Shown: positions 1 through 11,447 of the stretch, in pieces
How the letters are laid out: each line of letters begins with the position of its first letter
Numbering within the stretch: position 1 is the first letter of the stretch
Source: Anthonomus grandis grandis
Lineage: Eukaryota > Arthropoda > Insecta > Coleoptera > Curculionidae
Direction of reading: 5' to 3'
Assembly: GCF_022605725.1 (NCBI RefSeq)
Contig: NC_065547.1
Location: forward strand, 8,473,167 to 8,537,166
Length of the DNA stretch: 64,000 nucleotides
Notes under the pieces: generated by a model
The model's database searches: none
Told to the model about the DNA's origin: nothing
The model's input: the letters and a program-made list of their open reading frames with translations, nothing else
Made by a program: the position numbers and the translations under genes

Positions 1-643
1 CTCATCCAGTGGGGATTTGTGGGAGCCCAATAGTGCATATTGTGTAAATTTACACTACTGGTGAAAGTTGCCTCGTCTGTCCATAGAATGTTTGAGACAA
101 ACTGGGGATCTTCTTTCATCATATTGCTAAACCAGTTACAATAATCAAGTCGTCTATCAAAATCGGTTCCTGTTAATTCCTGATGCAGCACCATATGATA
201 TGGATGCAACCTAAAATAACATTGAAATTAGGTAAAAAATAAAAATAATATATATTTTTTAATATTCGATTCTAGTAATAGTCTAATTTAATTATCAACT
301 TTTTAACAAACCTATGGTCTCTTAAAATGTTATGCATAGTTGATTTCGTAATGCCCAAATCCAATGAAATTTGCCTTATTCCTATGTGAGGGTATAATCC
401 AATATAAGCAAGCACATTAACAATATTTTCTTCAGATCGTCCAGAGCGACGTCTTCTGTTAAGAGATAAATGGATACTGCCATTTTCTCGCAACCGAGTA
501 GCTAATCTTGCAAATGTCCTTTTCGTATAATGTCTCTGTTCTGGATACCGCATAGCATATATTCGAGAGGCAACCGTTGAGTTATGATTGCATTCGAAAT
601 AAACTGCTAGCATATTATAGGCTACTTCATTTGGAATTTTCAT
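1..643 (-). CDS. Mariner-type (IS630/Tc1-mariner) transposase, two exons, cut by window edge
   Basis: Two exons read on the minus strand. Exon 1 (643-312) gives an N-terminal helix-turn-helix region ending in STMHNILRDHR. A GT-AG intron of 101 bp (311-211) follows, and exon 2 (210-1) continues in frame with LHPYHMVLHQEL and WTDEATF, the latter carrying a catalytic Asp of the DDE/D family. No stop is seen in either exon up to the window edge. The protein should cut and paste its own element in the nucleus. The N-terminal domain is the type common in insect mariner-like proteins. Start Met643 is chosen because the HTH begins just after it; an upstream Met at 676 is less family-like. The right-hand terminal repeat was not located. 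Confidence 0.8.
211..311 (-). other. Spliceosomal intron inside transposase gene
   Basis: The donor reads AG|GTTTGT at 312/311 and the acceptor TTTTAG|G at 211/210 on the minus strand. Splicing restores the conserved HRLHPYH stretch, whereas reading through meets stops, so the intron is well supported. Confidence 0.75.
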
Positions 644-1850
644 TTTTAAACTTATTAATTTGTAGTAAAAAAACACTTACACATAAGAAATAACTTAAAA
701 CTGACAACTGTCAATTTAAGTAACTTTAAATGACATTTTCCAATCCTTTGTTTCTGTTTATATTTCCATAGGCCTCTTGATATAATAGTAATATTCAAAT
801 AGAATTAATAAATAATGCTCTAATAAATCATATTCGGAGATTCTCGATTGCCAATTATATTTTCAAGTGGAAATATGATTATGAGCTTTCAAATAATTTT
901 CAGTAATTTTTGATAATATTCTGTCACAAAGACCGCCCTAATATTGCTAATAATATTTAAAATTTGAAAAATAGGTTATTTTAAAATTACTCGAAAACAA
1001 ATGGAGATATCGAAACCGCAGTGAAAAAATCATATCATTGCATTTAACTTTTTAGAGAAAATCTCTAAAAACCCAGTCTCTGTTAAACAACGCCCTCTGA
1101 CGACTTCACTGAAAACAAAGTGACATTGACAGGTGCATATTTTGAAAGCCCCTTGAATTTCCTTTTAAACGAGTACCCACTTGAATTACTTTTAATAAAG
1201 AATCTGAGTACAGGGCGATTAAAAAGTTGCATTATTTATGATCTTCCCCCACCCTTCTCATTGGAGATATGAAGAAAATTCTTTAGCCAGATTAAGGCAA
1301 AATTAATGAAGATTATTCTGATGTTTTCAAAATGGTACCTTATACTGGCTATTTTAGACGAAATTTGAATTTTTTGAAATTACTGTGCAGTTACGCCCTC
1401 TTGTGGTAGTCTTAGGAACTTGTAAATATTTTCCAGCCATTTTTTTGGGCCACTTTTCTTAAGAATTTTTTTTTCAGCGCTGTGCGATGAATAGTTTCCG
1501 AGATACAGCCGGCGTCCTTTCTTATTTGGACACTCGGTACAATGTAAAGTTTTGTAGACTATATTTTGGACCATTTTATGAATTAATCGGGTTTAATAAA
1601 GTTATGTTAAACCAAAAGGTGCTTGATTTATTTCCCAAAGTAAGGCGAACCCTTGGGCAAACCAGTGATTGGAAATACAATAAAATCCCTCAAGAAATTA
1701 GGAGAGTCTCTGCTCCGTGCAGTAGAGCGCTAAAATTATTGTGAAACGTAACCGCCACACCTTTAATATAATATATGCCTAGACGAAAAAATGAAAAAAA
1801 AAAAGAAGGAAAAACTCCAAAAAAAAATAGATTGAAAATCTCCAAAAACT
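644..1850. other. AT-rich sequence with no recognised gene
   Basis: Presumed flank of the mariner-type gene followed by unassigned AT-rich DNA. A TACAGGGCG start at about 1211 resembles the terminal repeats of mariner-type elements elsewhere in the window, but no partner end was found. The ORFs at 1380-1574, 1487-1744 and 1690-1953 have no family resemblance. Confidence 0.4.
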
Positions 1851-1864
1851 TTTTTTGAAAAAAA

Positions 1865-2527
1865 AAGTTTTTGGAGAGGGTCAATTTTTTCAAAATTTCA
1901 CAAAAGATCCATGTCTCAAAAACCGGTAGAAATATCTGAAAATGTTTGCGCATATTCCAAGGATAATTTGACTAGACACCAACTTGAGCATTTTGTAAAA
2001 AATGAAGAGAACTTTGAGAAAAAATTTTTTTTAAGGAATCGATTTTTTATTTTAAAAATTTACAAAATGTCTATAACTGAAATCCAGTAATAATTAAATT
2101 TTAAAAATTTCTGAATAAATTCCTGGAATAAGTTAACTACACACCTATTTCAGCGCTTTTCAAAAAATCAACAACATTTTTAGAAAGGTTAAGTTTTTTT
2201 CAAAATTTAGCGTGCCTATATCTTAAAAACCAATAGAATTAATATTCTGAAAATTTCTATACGTAGGTATTCTTGGGATTATTTGATTGAATAATCATAT
2301 AATATTTCAGTATTTAAAAAAAATTGTCCAGGTTTTGAAAAAGTTTTTTTGAAAGATCGTTTTTTTTTACAAAAATTGATAAAATTCTTATAACTCAAAA
2401 ACCAGTAGCAATAAAATTCTTAAAATTTTCCAGAAACAATTTGACTGCACATTTGTTTCAGCGTTTTTCAAAAATGTACAGGATTTTGAGAAAAAAAAAC
2501 ATTTATTGGAGAGGTTGATTTTTTTTT
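1865..2527. repeat. Decayed tandem repeat, about four ~150-165 bp units
   Basis: Each unit contains, in order, a CAAAATTT-type stretch, a 'tataactcaaaaaccagtag' type stretch, a 'ctgaaaattt' type stretch, 'aataatttgactgcacacc', 'tatttcagcg' and an A/T-rich 'gagaggttgattttt' end. Units start near 1875, 2050, 2200 and 2366 and are quite diverged. The array resumes on the far side of the LINE at about 6282 and again at 7379, so the LINE probably landed inside it. Confidence 0.6.
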
Positions 2528-2532
2528 AAATT

Positions 2533-5500
2533 TTATTTATTTATTTATTTATTTTACAATACAAGCCTTACAGGTAAATAAATACCCATCTACAAGGCAG
2601 GAAAGACCTTCAAATACATAAATATAACTTATGCTAACTAAGAAAAATGTATATATAACTTGTTACAAAAATCTTCTAAGCTAACTAAAACTAACTAAAA
2701 AATTATATAAAAAGTAATAAGAGGCATAGAAAATAAGTAACAAAAACGATCAAAACCTAATGTGCTGACTATAAACCTCAATTTTTATTAACGGAAATGG
2801 CTATATTATTTACAAAAAATAGCTTAATACAAACTCAAAATAAAAACACTCTCAAGGTTACTTGTGGCTTAGTGTTCAAGTGAGCGACATAAGGCTTCCT
2901 TTGTAATATTGAAAATGTCAAAACGAGCATCATTATTGTAAATACTACACATGGTATAAATTGGTGAAAATGTAAGTAGATTTGTTCTAGGAGTAGGGAG
3001 ATGAAACGTGGTATGATGTCTATTATTGAGACGAGGCACAAAAAAATATAATTTTGACACTAATGGCGGACTATTAGATAATTAAGTAATTTATGCAATG
3101 TCATAAGAGCAGAATATAATAGGTTCGTCGAGTTTCTAGGGAACAAATATTAAAACGTTGAAGCAGATCATCATGTGGAAAACCCTGAGGTGGGTATACA
3201 TTATCACACTTAAAACATAAGTATTTTAAAAAGCGCCTTTGCACTTGCTCTAGATTGTTAATGTGTACATTATAAGCCGGCGACCATATCACCGAAGCAT
3301 ATTCCAATCGTGATCGTACATATGCAAAATATAATGTTTTTATGGCATCTGGATTTCTGAAATCCTTAGTGCTTCTATAAATAAATCCATATGATTTTGA
3401 CGCTTCTGAGACTACTGTGTCAATATGGTATGAGAAAGACAGTTTGGTATCAAAGTACACTCCCAAGTCTTTAAAAGAATTTGTGCATATTAATGTAGTC
3501 GTATTTAAAGCGTAGTTAAATAATAACGGTTTTAATTTGTTGGTATATGCCATAACATTACATTTAGAAACATTCAACTTTAGACCATTTTCTACACACC
3601 AAGCATTTACCATGTCAAGATTATACTGCAATCTATGACAATCTGCGAGATTTCTTATTTTATTATATAACTTGATATCGTCTGCATAAAGTAAAAAATC
3701 GCAATCTAATTTATCACCAATATCGTTAATAAAATAGTTAAACAGTAGCGGTCCAAGCACAGATCCCTGCGGGACACCAGAAACTACATCATAGGAGCTT
3801 GACCTTTCGCCGTATGACTCCACGTACTGACTTCTACCACATAGATATGAGCGAAACAATTGAAGAGAGACAGCTGAAAATCCAAAATTACTAAGCTTAT
3901 CAACAATTAAACTATGATTCAATTGATTGAAAGCCCTGCTAAAATCCAGGTATATAACATCCATCTGTTCCCCATTATCAACTGCCTCAGCAATATTCTG
4001 AGTTATAAGCAAAAGGTTTGTGCTCGTAGACCTTCCTTTAAAAAATCCGTGCTGTTGGGGAATAATAATATTTTTGGTTAACGGAAAAACTCTATCGTGA
4101 ATTAAAAATTCAAAAACTTTACAAAAATTGCAAATTATAGATATAGGTCTATAATTACATATATCGGACTTATTACCTTTTTTAAATACAGGACAAACCT
4201 TGGAAACTTTTCATAATGCAGGAATAGACCCCGATAAAAGACAGTTGTTAAACAAAACAAGTAAAGGCTTTACAAGTATATGCCTACAGTCCTTAATAAT
4301 AAATGCAGGAATAAGATCCGGTCCTGTTGTAAATTTAGGTTTTAATTTGTTTAAAGCATTGAGTACTTCGCGTTCTGAAAAACAAGAAATATTTATATTA
4401 AGAGAGTCATTTAGGGTATGATGAGAATTAGGGTGTAAATTATTATTTAAAAAAGATCGTTTAAAGTAGTCAGCGAAGGAATTAACTATTTCAAGGGTGC
4501 CCTTTATAGGAGTGTCCTTGTAAAACATATCTTTAGGAATATCTCTTGTATTTTTTTTATTCTTTATAAAACTCCAAAATTTGTTAGGATTATTTATGAT
4601 ACTGCTTTCTACAATTGAAACGTATTGATAGTAAGATTTAGATATATCTCTTTTAGATTTATTGCGTAACAATTTAAACGTGTTTATATCATCGATTCTT
4701 CCATATTTTTTAAATTTGTTGTAATGAAAACTCTTAAGCTTTATATCCCTTATAATACTCTTTGTGAACCAAGGTGGAAAATTTCTTCTAGGTATATTAG
4801 GATATTTTGGTACAAAACTGTCCAATTCCTTTAATATTTAATCATAAAAGACCTTAAACTGATGCTCCACAGAAACCGTAGTTTCCATAAATGACCAATC
4901 AGTCTTTGAAAAGGTATCATATAAATTAGGAAAATTAGCTTTTTTAAAGTTAAATGCATTTTGTAGGTTAAAAAGTGTCTTACGCTTAAAATTCATAGAG
5001 TGGCAATATTTTAACGAAATATAAAGAGCAGGATGGTGAGTATCTTCGGTTAACAACGGATCCAAAGATTTTTCCACTATGCAATTTTCATTATTGTTTA
5101 TGACCAAATCAAGAATTCTGTTATTTGAATTTTGTATAGAGTTGCTTTGATTGCAATTAAGAAAAGTTATAAAGTTTTGCAGTATTAAAATATGCTTATC
5201 TTGAGAATTGTTACAGTTAACGTAATTAGGTAGATTAAAATCACCCAATATGCAAATATTATTACCAAAAATGCAGTCAAGGGATGTTAGACACTCAAAC
5301 AGATTTTCCAAAGTTTCAGGATATACTGGAGGAGGAAGATATACAGCAAAAACTAAAATTGACGAGAAATCTAATACAATCTTAACACCAACAATATCTA
5401 TACCGGGCTCAAGATCAACACTTTGATTTACATCTATTTTAAAAGCATTAAACTTTTTATTAACGGCCATCAGACAGCCCCCACCTCGTGATTTTCCCGT

Positions 5501-6281
5501 ATTTAGAAAATCTCTATCGGCTCGAAAGACATTGTACACAGCCGCAACCACCTCACCATCAGATATTAACGAATCGAGCCATGTCTCAGTAAGCGCCATT
5601 AGATCATACCAACACGCAGAGGTGCTATTTAATAAATCTGCAGTCTTTGTTCTCAAGCCACGTACGTTCTGATAATAGACCAAAAAGCGCTTACTAAGTC
5701 CGGTACTCGGTGCAGTATAATAATTTTGGTTGCTCGCAGTAGGCACCATCAATACGGGCGGGGTCAATGCAGGAGCATAGTTCAAAATCGTTAGATGGGC
5801 AGGTACAGAAGCAGCACCTTGACCTATAATTTTGACAAAATAATATTTCAAAAAACAGTGGAAATAAAAATTTCTATACATATTACCGGAATAATATAAG
5901 TGTTACACGGGGGGACCAATGTGTCTGGTCAGCAAGGTCAACCAAGTTCCCAATGTGTGTCATTGGCTGCTTGCAACCAAACCGACTCGATCAACCTGAG
6001 TCGACATTATTTTTATTATTATAAGGCAAACAACAATTAACTGTGATTTTAATAAGTGGGACAAGGAAATAATGTTTAGGTTGAGTCTAGTTTTAATTTA
6101 TGGTCTACCTCTGACAGGAGATTTCTGGAACCGGGATGCTGTTTCTGGATTACCGAGATCATCCATGGACAAACCGGAGTGTCCTGATACAGTTATGGCC
6201 AACTTTTACTTTATATTTCATTTATGTTTTTATTGCATGTAGCTTTTGCTAAATTAAGATATTATTTATTTATTTATTTAA
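2533..6281 (-). mobile_element. Non-LTR retrotransposon (Jockey/CR1-like LINE), broken
   Basis: The element lies on the minus strand. A 5' region (about 5882-6270) is followed by endonuclease-RT coding sequence and a short (AAATA)n-type 3' tail near 2533-2563. It interrupts the ~160-bp tandem repeat. It is near full length for ORF2; no ORF1 with zinc knuckles is seen upstream. Part of the element (5303-6399) is repeated exactly in tandem to its right. Confidence 0.8.
2869..5881 (-). pseudogene. LINE endonuclease-reverse transcriptase (ORF2), disrupted
   Basis: From 5881 downward: an N-terminal segment, then an AP-endonuclease-like domain (YYQNVRGLRTKT, LTETWLD, ILGDFNLP, and a DTHHPAL region). 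This is followed by the linker, fingers (LNKLKPKFTTGPDLIPAFI), RT palm (IYLDFSRAFNQLNHSLI, SGVPQGSVLGPLLF, LLYADDIKLY) and a C-terminal end matching other LINEs (VPRLNNRHHTTFHLP). Breaks: an in-frame TAA after FKVFYD at about 4838, a TGA where Trp is expected (IPAL*KVSK) at about 4211, and a frame change near 3100. The RT active-site YADD is retained, but the copy is not intact. Confidence 0.85.
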
Positions 6282-6399
6282 TAATTTGACTGCACACCTA
6301 TTTTAACGTTTTTAAGAAAATTTACACAGTTTTAAGAATAGAAAAATTCGGAGAGCTTAATTTTTTTTTCAAAAATTTTACAAAATGCCCAAAAACCAG
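5303..6399. repeat. First copy of an exact 1097-bp tandem duplication
   Basis: This segment (LINE 5' region, start of ORF2 and a bit of flanking tandem repeat) recurs at 6400-7496. The two copies look identical by eye, including the 192-aa shared part of the reading frame, whose start codons lie exactly 1097 bp apart. The junction bases CAG are shared at both breakpoints. Confidence 0.85.
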
Positions 6400-7496
6400 A
6401 TTTTCCAAAGTTTCAGGATATACTGGAGGAGGAAGATATACAGCAAAAACTAAAATTGACGAGAAATCTAATACAATCTTAACACCAACAATATCTATAC
6501 CGGGCTCAAGATCAACACTTTGATTTACATCTATTTTAAAAGCATTAAACTTTTTATTAACGGCCATCAGACAGCCCCCACCTCGTGATTTTCCCGTATT
6601 TAGAAAATCTCTATCGGCTCGAAAGACATTGTACACAGCCGCAACCACCTCACCATCAGATATTAACGAATCGAGCCATGTCTCAGTAAGCGCCATTAGA
6701 TCATACCAACACGCAGAGGTGCTATTTAATAAATCTGCAGTCTTTGTTCTCAAGCCACGTACGTTCTGATAATAGACCAAAAAGCGCTTACTAAGTCCGG
6801 TACTCGGTGCAGTATAATAATTTTGGTTGCTCGCAGTAGGCACCATCAATACGGGCGGGGTCAATGCAGGAGCATAGTTCAAAATCGTTAGATGGGCAGG
6901 TACAGAAGCAGCACCTTGACCTATAATTTTGACAAAATAATATTTCAAAAAACAGTGGAAATAAAAATTTCTATACATATTACCGGAATAATATAAGTGT
7001 TACACGGGGGGACCAATGTGTCTGGTCAGCAAGGTCAACCAAGTTCCCAATGTGTGTCATTGGCTGCTTGCAACCAAACCGACTCGATCAACCTGAGTCG
7101 ACATTATTTTTATTATTATAAGGCAAACAACAATTAACTGTGATTTTAATAAGTGGGACAAGGAAATAATGTTTAGGTTGAGTCTAGTTTTAATTTATGG
7201 TCTACCTCTGACAGGAGATTTCTGGAACCGGGATGCTGTTTCTGGATTACCGAGATCATCCATGGACAAACCGGAGTGTCCTGATACAGTTATGGCCAAC
7301 TTTTACTTTATATTTCATTTATGTTTTTATTGCATGTAGCTTTTGCTAAATTAAGATATTATTTATTTATTTATTTAATAATTTGACTGCACACCTATTT
7401 TAACGTTTTTAAGAAAATTTACACAGTTTTAAGAATAGAAAAATTCGGAGAGCTTAATTTTTTTTTCAAAAATTTTACAAAATGCCCAAAAACCAG
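6400..7496. repeat. Second copy of the 1097-bp tandem duplication
   Basis: Exact repeat of 5303-6399. The LINE reading frame (Met at 6978) runs into flanking sequence at about 6400, giving a chimeric 218-aa ORF that is not a separate gene. Confidence 0.85.
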
Positions 7497-7996
7497 TGGA
7501 ATTAAAATTCCAAAACTTTCTATACATAGAACTAATTCAACTGAACACCTATTTCAGGATCATTTCAAGAATTCCCTATAATAATACATATTTTTTAAAT
7601 TTTATGTATGTATTTAAATGTATGTAACTCACGAAGTATTTTGTAATATAAAAAGGCTTTTTTTTATCCATTGGTTATAAATCTAAATACAATGTGTGTT
7701 AAATTTTCTACATGTGCTTTGCTATTATTTGAGCCCATTGTCCATTGAAAATAAATCGTTCCATCAAAACTTCATTTGATAGTTAATAATAATGGTAATA
7801 CTATAACTGAAACTGTCACTGTCATTTATTAAATCATTGCGACAATTTCAGAGCTAAGTAAGTAATGTACAAAATAAAAATGTTTAAAACAATTAGTTAT
7901 CCCTAGGTTTTTAAAAAAAAAAAATATAAGATTTTTTTTTCTAACGTACCATTGATCATCAATCACCTTATACCTTACGTTATTATAAATTTTTAG
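7497..7996. other. End of the ~160-bp tandem repeat, then IntS7 intron
   Basis: Remnants of the tandem repeat run to about 7560. The rest is AT-rich intron leading to the acceptor at 7996, with a T-rich tract ending TTTTTAG. No coding feature was seen. Confidence 0.5.
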
Positions 7997-8290
7997 CAAG
8001 TGGAAATTTTGAAAAAAATCGTCGAAATCATTGCGAACGCCTCCCTACCGATCCCGAGGTTTTTCTTTCAAATTTTACAATCGACTAGTGTCAAACTGGC
8101 GATTTCTCCCCAACCGAGAGTCATGGGGGAATTTATTAGCGTTCAAGCGGGTTCCCAGCTGGCCGTGAAAGTGGAGGGTGTAATACAACACGGTCTGAAA
8201 CCTGGATTATATAGGAGAATCGAACAAGTTGTCATTAGTGTCACTTCGCAGCTGCAGTGTCCGGCCAAGAATAAGGAGATCGATCCTAAG
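7997..8290 (+). CDS. IntS7: Integrator complex subunit 7, internal exon (C-terminal region)
   Basis: The exon starts after TTTTTAG and ends at CCTAAG|GTAAAA, 98 codons in phase 0. The translation contains LPIPRFFFQILQSTSVKLAI and VKVEGVIQHGLKPGLYRRI, which closely follow the C-terminal part of Integrator subunit 7 as I recall it from vertebrate homologues. INTS7 is a helical-repeat scaffold of the nuclear Integrator complex, which processes snRNA 3' ends and attenuates RNA polymerase II. Upstream exons lie outside the window. The GTG/ATG-like start in this frame is not the real start: the frame is open to the splice acceptor. It joins exons at 8350, 12392 and 17734 with matching phases. Confidence 0.9.
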
Positions 8291-8349
8291 GTAAAAAAGT
8301 GTTCATTTATGATGTTAAAATAATCACACTTAATTGTTTTTTGCTGAAG

Positions 8350-8455
8350 ATTTTGGAGCAAGTGTCGGTGCTTTGTCAAACAGTTGCCCCGCATAAGGAC
8401 TTCTTTTCTGCTCAGTTTCTTTTGGCATTTCCTAGAGGAGGACAATATTTATTAA
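8350..8455 (+). CDS. IntS7: Integrator complex subunit 7, exon
   Basis: Acceptor GCTGAAG|ATTTTG and donor TTATTAA|GTAAGT. It encodes ILEQVSVLCQTVAPHKDFFS and AQFLLAFPRGGQYLL; the human counterpart has a similar 'HNDYFSTQFLL' stretch. It ends in phase 1, matching the next exon. Confidence 0.85.
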
Positions 8456-9149
8456 GTAAGTATTAGTACATAGGGATTTTTGTCCCGTATATAATGGTAA
8501 ATATTTTAAAACAGGAAATTCCTTTTGAGAAAAAAATTAGGTTAAGTTGCATTTTTCTATTCCGAAAGTTAAAAACAACCAAGATACAGGGTGATAAACT
8601 TAATGTAATTTTTTTGAATTTTGGCCATAAATTTTCGTTTTTCGAATTTCGTTTATGAATTTCGATTTCCATATTCTTCGTTTTTAATAAAATTAGCAGT
8701 ATGGTTTTCTTTTTATATATGGCAAATCTGGAAAATTGACCATTTTTTAAACTATGTAATGGAGGGCGCCACCAGCAATATTTTGCTAGTAGCTGTAGTG
8801 AAGAAGTAGGCTGTGTCTGACAAGATGAATTATTATAAATGTCACTGTCAGGGTGTATGTTCTTGTCTGTTACTTTAATGAGTGGTTATGAAAAATCAGA
8901 ATCACACAATTGGCAAAGTTATCTATTACGTTTTATTGCATTCTTATTGTTAGTTTTGTTAGCTATTGTTACTTATTGCGTATGACGTGGAAGTGGAAGG
9001 CATTGGCCCGCACGAAGTCCAGACTTTAACACATTAGATTTTTGCATATGATACATAAAATTAATTGTTTACGAAAATATAATAATCATAAGAGAACAAT
9101 TAATGGAAAAAATATTAACTGCCGCTAGGGATGCGACATTGACAGAAAA

Positions 9150-9242
9150 TATCGATATTGAATATCGATTTCAACATCGACACCCACAATCGATTGCATC
9201 GATAATATCGAAATAAAACATCGATGTTTTTAATTATCGATG
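9150..9242. repeat. Cluster of ATCGAT motifs
   Basis: Six ATCGAT palindromes and two ATCGA variants occur in under 100 bp, at the subterminal left part of the hAT element. Subterminal short repeats are known transposase-binding sites in hAT elements; TATCGATA-like sites also bind insect DREF/BEAF-type proteins. Confidence 0.6.
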
Positions 9243-9517
9243 GTCTGTCTTGGACATTTTACATCATTTTATTATTATTATCTTGATTAGGTATTTTGAA
9301 TAGTTTATTTTCCTGTAACCCTATAAATATAAAAATCTATATTATTGTGACGACTTCATAATTATTTATTTATTTTATTGGGTATTACTCCAGTATTTCA
9401 GTAAAAATCAATTTAAAAATTATTATTTTATACGCTCAATTTCACGTATTTAGAAGAAATATAAACAATCTAACTAGTCTATTAGTATTAGTATAATCTA
9501 ACTAATCTATTTATCTA

Positions 9518-9935
9518 ACAAGATCAAGGACTGACAAGCGGAGAAACGGTGTAATTAGCCAGTCAATAAGGTGCTATAACGAACTTCCACCATTTATTGT
9601 GAATATAAAAAAAGACTAGTGTGTTTATAAAAAACTAAAAAAACAATGGCGGAATTAAATGCTGTGTCTGAATGACCTATTTTGTTGAAACTAAAGTTTT
9701 ATATTGGAGAAAATTTATATAGTTTTGGTATTTTTTGTTTTGGGGTTGATTTGTAGGGTAAAGGGATAAATATTGAAAGTGTTAATTTTTTTTTATAGTT
9801 TATCTAAGCTTATATTATCATGTATACTTAACTGACTATTTAATTTAAATGTTAAAATATTCCTAATGAAGGACTTGTTATCAGTTTTGTAAACTGTTTT
9901 AAGTTCAGTAATAAAGTTTATTAAAAAAAAAACTT
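9518..9935 (+). mobile_element. LINE 3' fragment inside the hAT element
   Basis: Translation of 9518-9612 gives TRSRTDKRRNGVISQSIRCY then NELPPFIVNIKK, matching the C-terminal end typical of CR1/Jockey-like reverse transcriptases. A stretch ending in AATAAAG and an A-run (about 9916-9935) looks like its 3' end. Confidence 0.45.
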
Positions 9936-10345
9936 AAATCCAATAAATCTTAAATACAATAATTTACTTGAGGTAGAATAGATTTTTTTATATACTCAGG
10001 AGCTGAGGTTTTATCTATCGACCTCTGAGATTGTTTCTTCTTTCCAATATTCTAACTTTATTTTTCCTAGTGAAATTAAAAATTCTTATTCAATAAACAG
10101 ACCTAATTTTAACTAACATTTCGGTAGTTTAATCTACTACCGTTATCAAGGTCAATAAAATAAATTAAAATTGATAAAAGTAACTAGTGCTCGAGTTGGT
10201 GTTCGATCAACAGAAGTTTCAGACAAAAACACCGTTTTTTACTGCTTTGTTAAAAATCACTAGTGTTGCTATCGAGGTTCCTATTCTCAGTTTCAGCATC
10301 ACAGTATTGATTATTTTTGGATTCCTCTTGAATTGTTCTTGGAGG

Positions 10346-10474
10346 CTAACGATTTGCCTTCATACTCTTTAGATGGGATTTTAAATTTGATGTTTTTCCG
10401 GAAGTCTTTTTTTTGGAACATAATTTGCATTGCGCATGGGTACTTTCTTAATCCAAATAGCTCCAAAATTTACT
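10346..10474 (-). pseudogene. BED zinc-finger of the hAT transposase, broken
   Basis: Reads SKFWSYLD*ESTHAQCKLC then SGKTSNLKSHLKS on the minus strand. This has the aromatic W, the CxxC pair and the H of a BED finger (DNA-binding domain at the N-terminus of hAT transposases). One in-frame stop precedes the CxxC, and a TAG ends it at 10346. Downstream coding sequence is not recognisable. Confidence 0.65.
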
Positions 10475-11405
10475 TTTAAATGGCACTTTTAATAATGCAA
10501 TATGTAAAAACAGGCATCAATTTTCAAATACATAACAAAAAAAAGTTTCTCACCAGAACGAAAATACATACCTTAGAATACTGAATACATAAGGCATTCA
10601 ATGTTCTAAGATTATTCCATTGGCTGCTGTGATATTAGAACTTAAAGGCTATCTCGAAAACTATTTAGCAGCAACCAAATAAATAAGTACAAAAGTGTTT
10701 GGCATACTTTAACAATCACTTCACATCAGATTTAGTTCAAAACCTCTAAATTGTGCAAAAACTAAAATATTTATTCACTAAAACAAGTAAAATATCAAAT
10801 TGGGTCGGCTGGAATTCCTCGGCTTTAGACCAATATCTAGGTTTATTATTGGCGAGTTTCTGGTCTGGGACTCCCCGATTATATTCCAATGACATAACAT
10901 GATGGCGCGATGCGAGGTTTAGCCTGCTAGATAATTGGTGAGTGACTGATGGTATTGCCCTAATAATATCTTGTTTTTTTTCAACTAAAGAATAAACAAA
11001 ATATTTGTAAATTGACAATACGGCAGATATTTTTGTAAACTATCATTTATGTAAACTATTTCGATGTTTTTTTGGTAACATCAATATTCTGAAATGTTAC
11101 TATTGATGGAAAAATATCTAAAAAACATGGATGAATATCGCAGATCCTTAACTGCCGCTAAGTCATTTCGAAATTAGCAATTATTGCTTAAGATTAGGTG
11201 ATTTTTCAGTTAAAGAATTTTTATATAATACTTCATGAATGTCGTTTATACAATACATATTTCAAATAAAGAATGAAATTATGCAAAGCCTAAAAAGTTA
11301 CTGAATTAAAAAAATATCAAAATGTTGCTGGTGGCACCCTCTATGACATAATTGACGAAAACCAAAGAAAAACACAAAGTCACGGTCTCACAACATGTAA
11401 TTAAA

Positions 11406-11447
11406 CGGGCTACACGTGTTTCGCTCTAGTTAGAGCATCATCAGGCC
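11406..11447 (-). ncRNA. Hammerhead ribozyme-like motif (Penelope)
   Basis: On the minus strand the order is GGC, CTGATGA, an extra T, stem II GCTCT/AGAGC with loop AACT, GAA, then a loopless self-complementary stem III ACACGTGT, A, and GCC. Core bases C3-A9 and G12-A14 and a GUA cleavage triplet are in place. Stem I is only 3 bp, and one extra U lies between A9 and stem II, so activity is uncertain. Confidence 0.6.

Larger units (their letters stand above)
9126..11150 (-). mobile_element. hAT-family DNA transposon, degenerate
   Basis: Exact 8-bp target duplication ACTGCCGC flanks the element (9118-9125 and 11151-11158). The ends read TAGGGATGCGACATT and, reversed, TAAGGATCTGCGATATT, which form an imperfect hAT-like terminal inverted repeat. 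A BED-type zinc finger is encoded on the minus strand (10346-10474). No intact transposase remains. The left end carries a dense cluster of ATCGAT motifs (9150-9242), and a LINE fragment sits at 9518-9935. Confidence 0.8.

Noticed and set aside
1487..1744. 85-aa ORF with balanced composition
   Set aside because: No recognisable domain, no splice or start context, AT-rich repeat surroundings.
6322..6978. 218-aa ORF that looks like a second LINE protein
   Set aside because: It is the tandem copy of the start of the LINE ORF2 running into flanking repeat; no independent gene.
8000..8323. Start codon at 8000 for a 107-aa protein
   Set aside because: The frame is open to the splice acceptor at 7996 and the sequence is an internal IntS7 exon; the tail beyond 8290 is intron.
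9518..9935. hAT transposase coding sequence on the plus strand
   Set aside because: The translated motif matches a LINE C-terminal end, and the hAT coding trace is on the minus strand.
10746..11018. 90-aa ORF in the hAT element
   Set aside because: No hAT dimerisation or catalytic motif is visible; may be chance or another small insertion.
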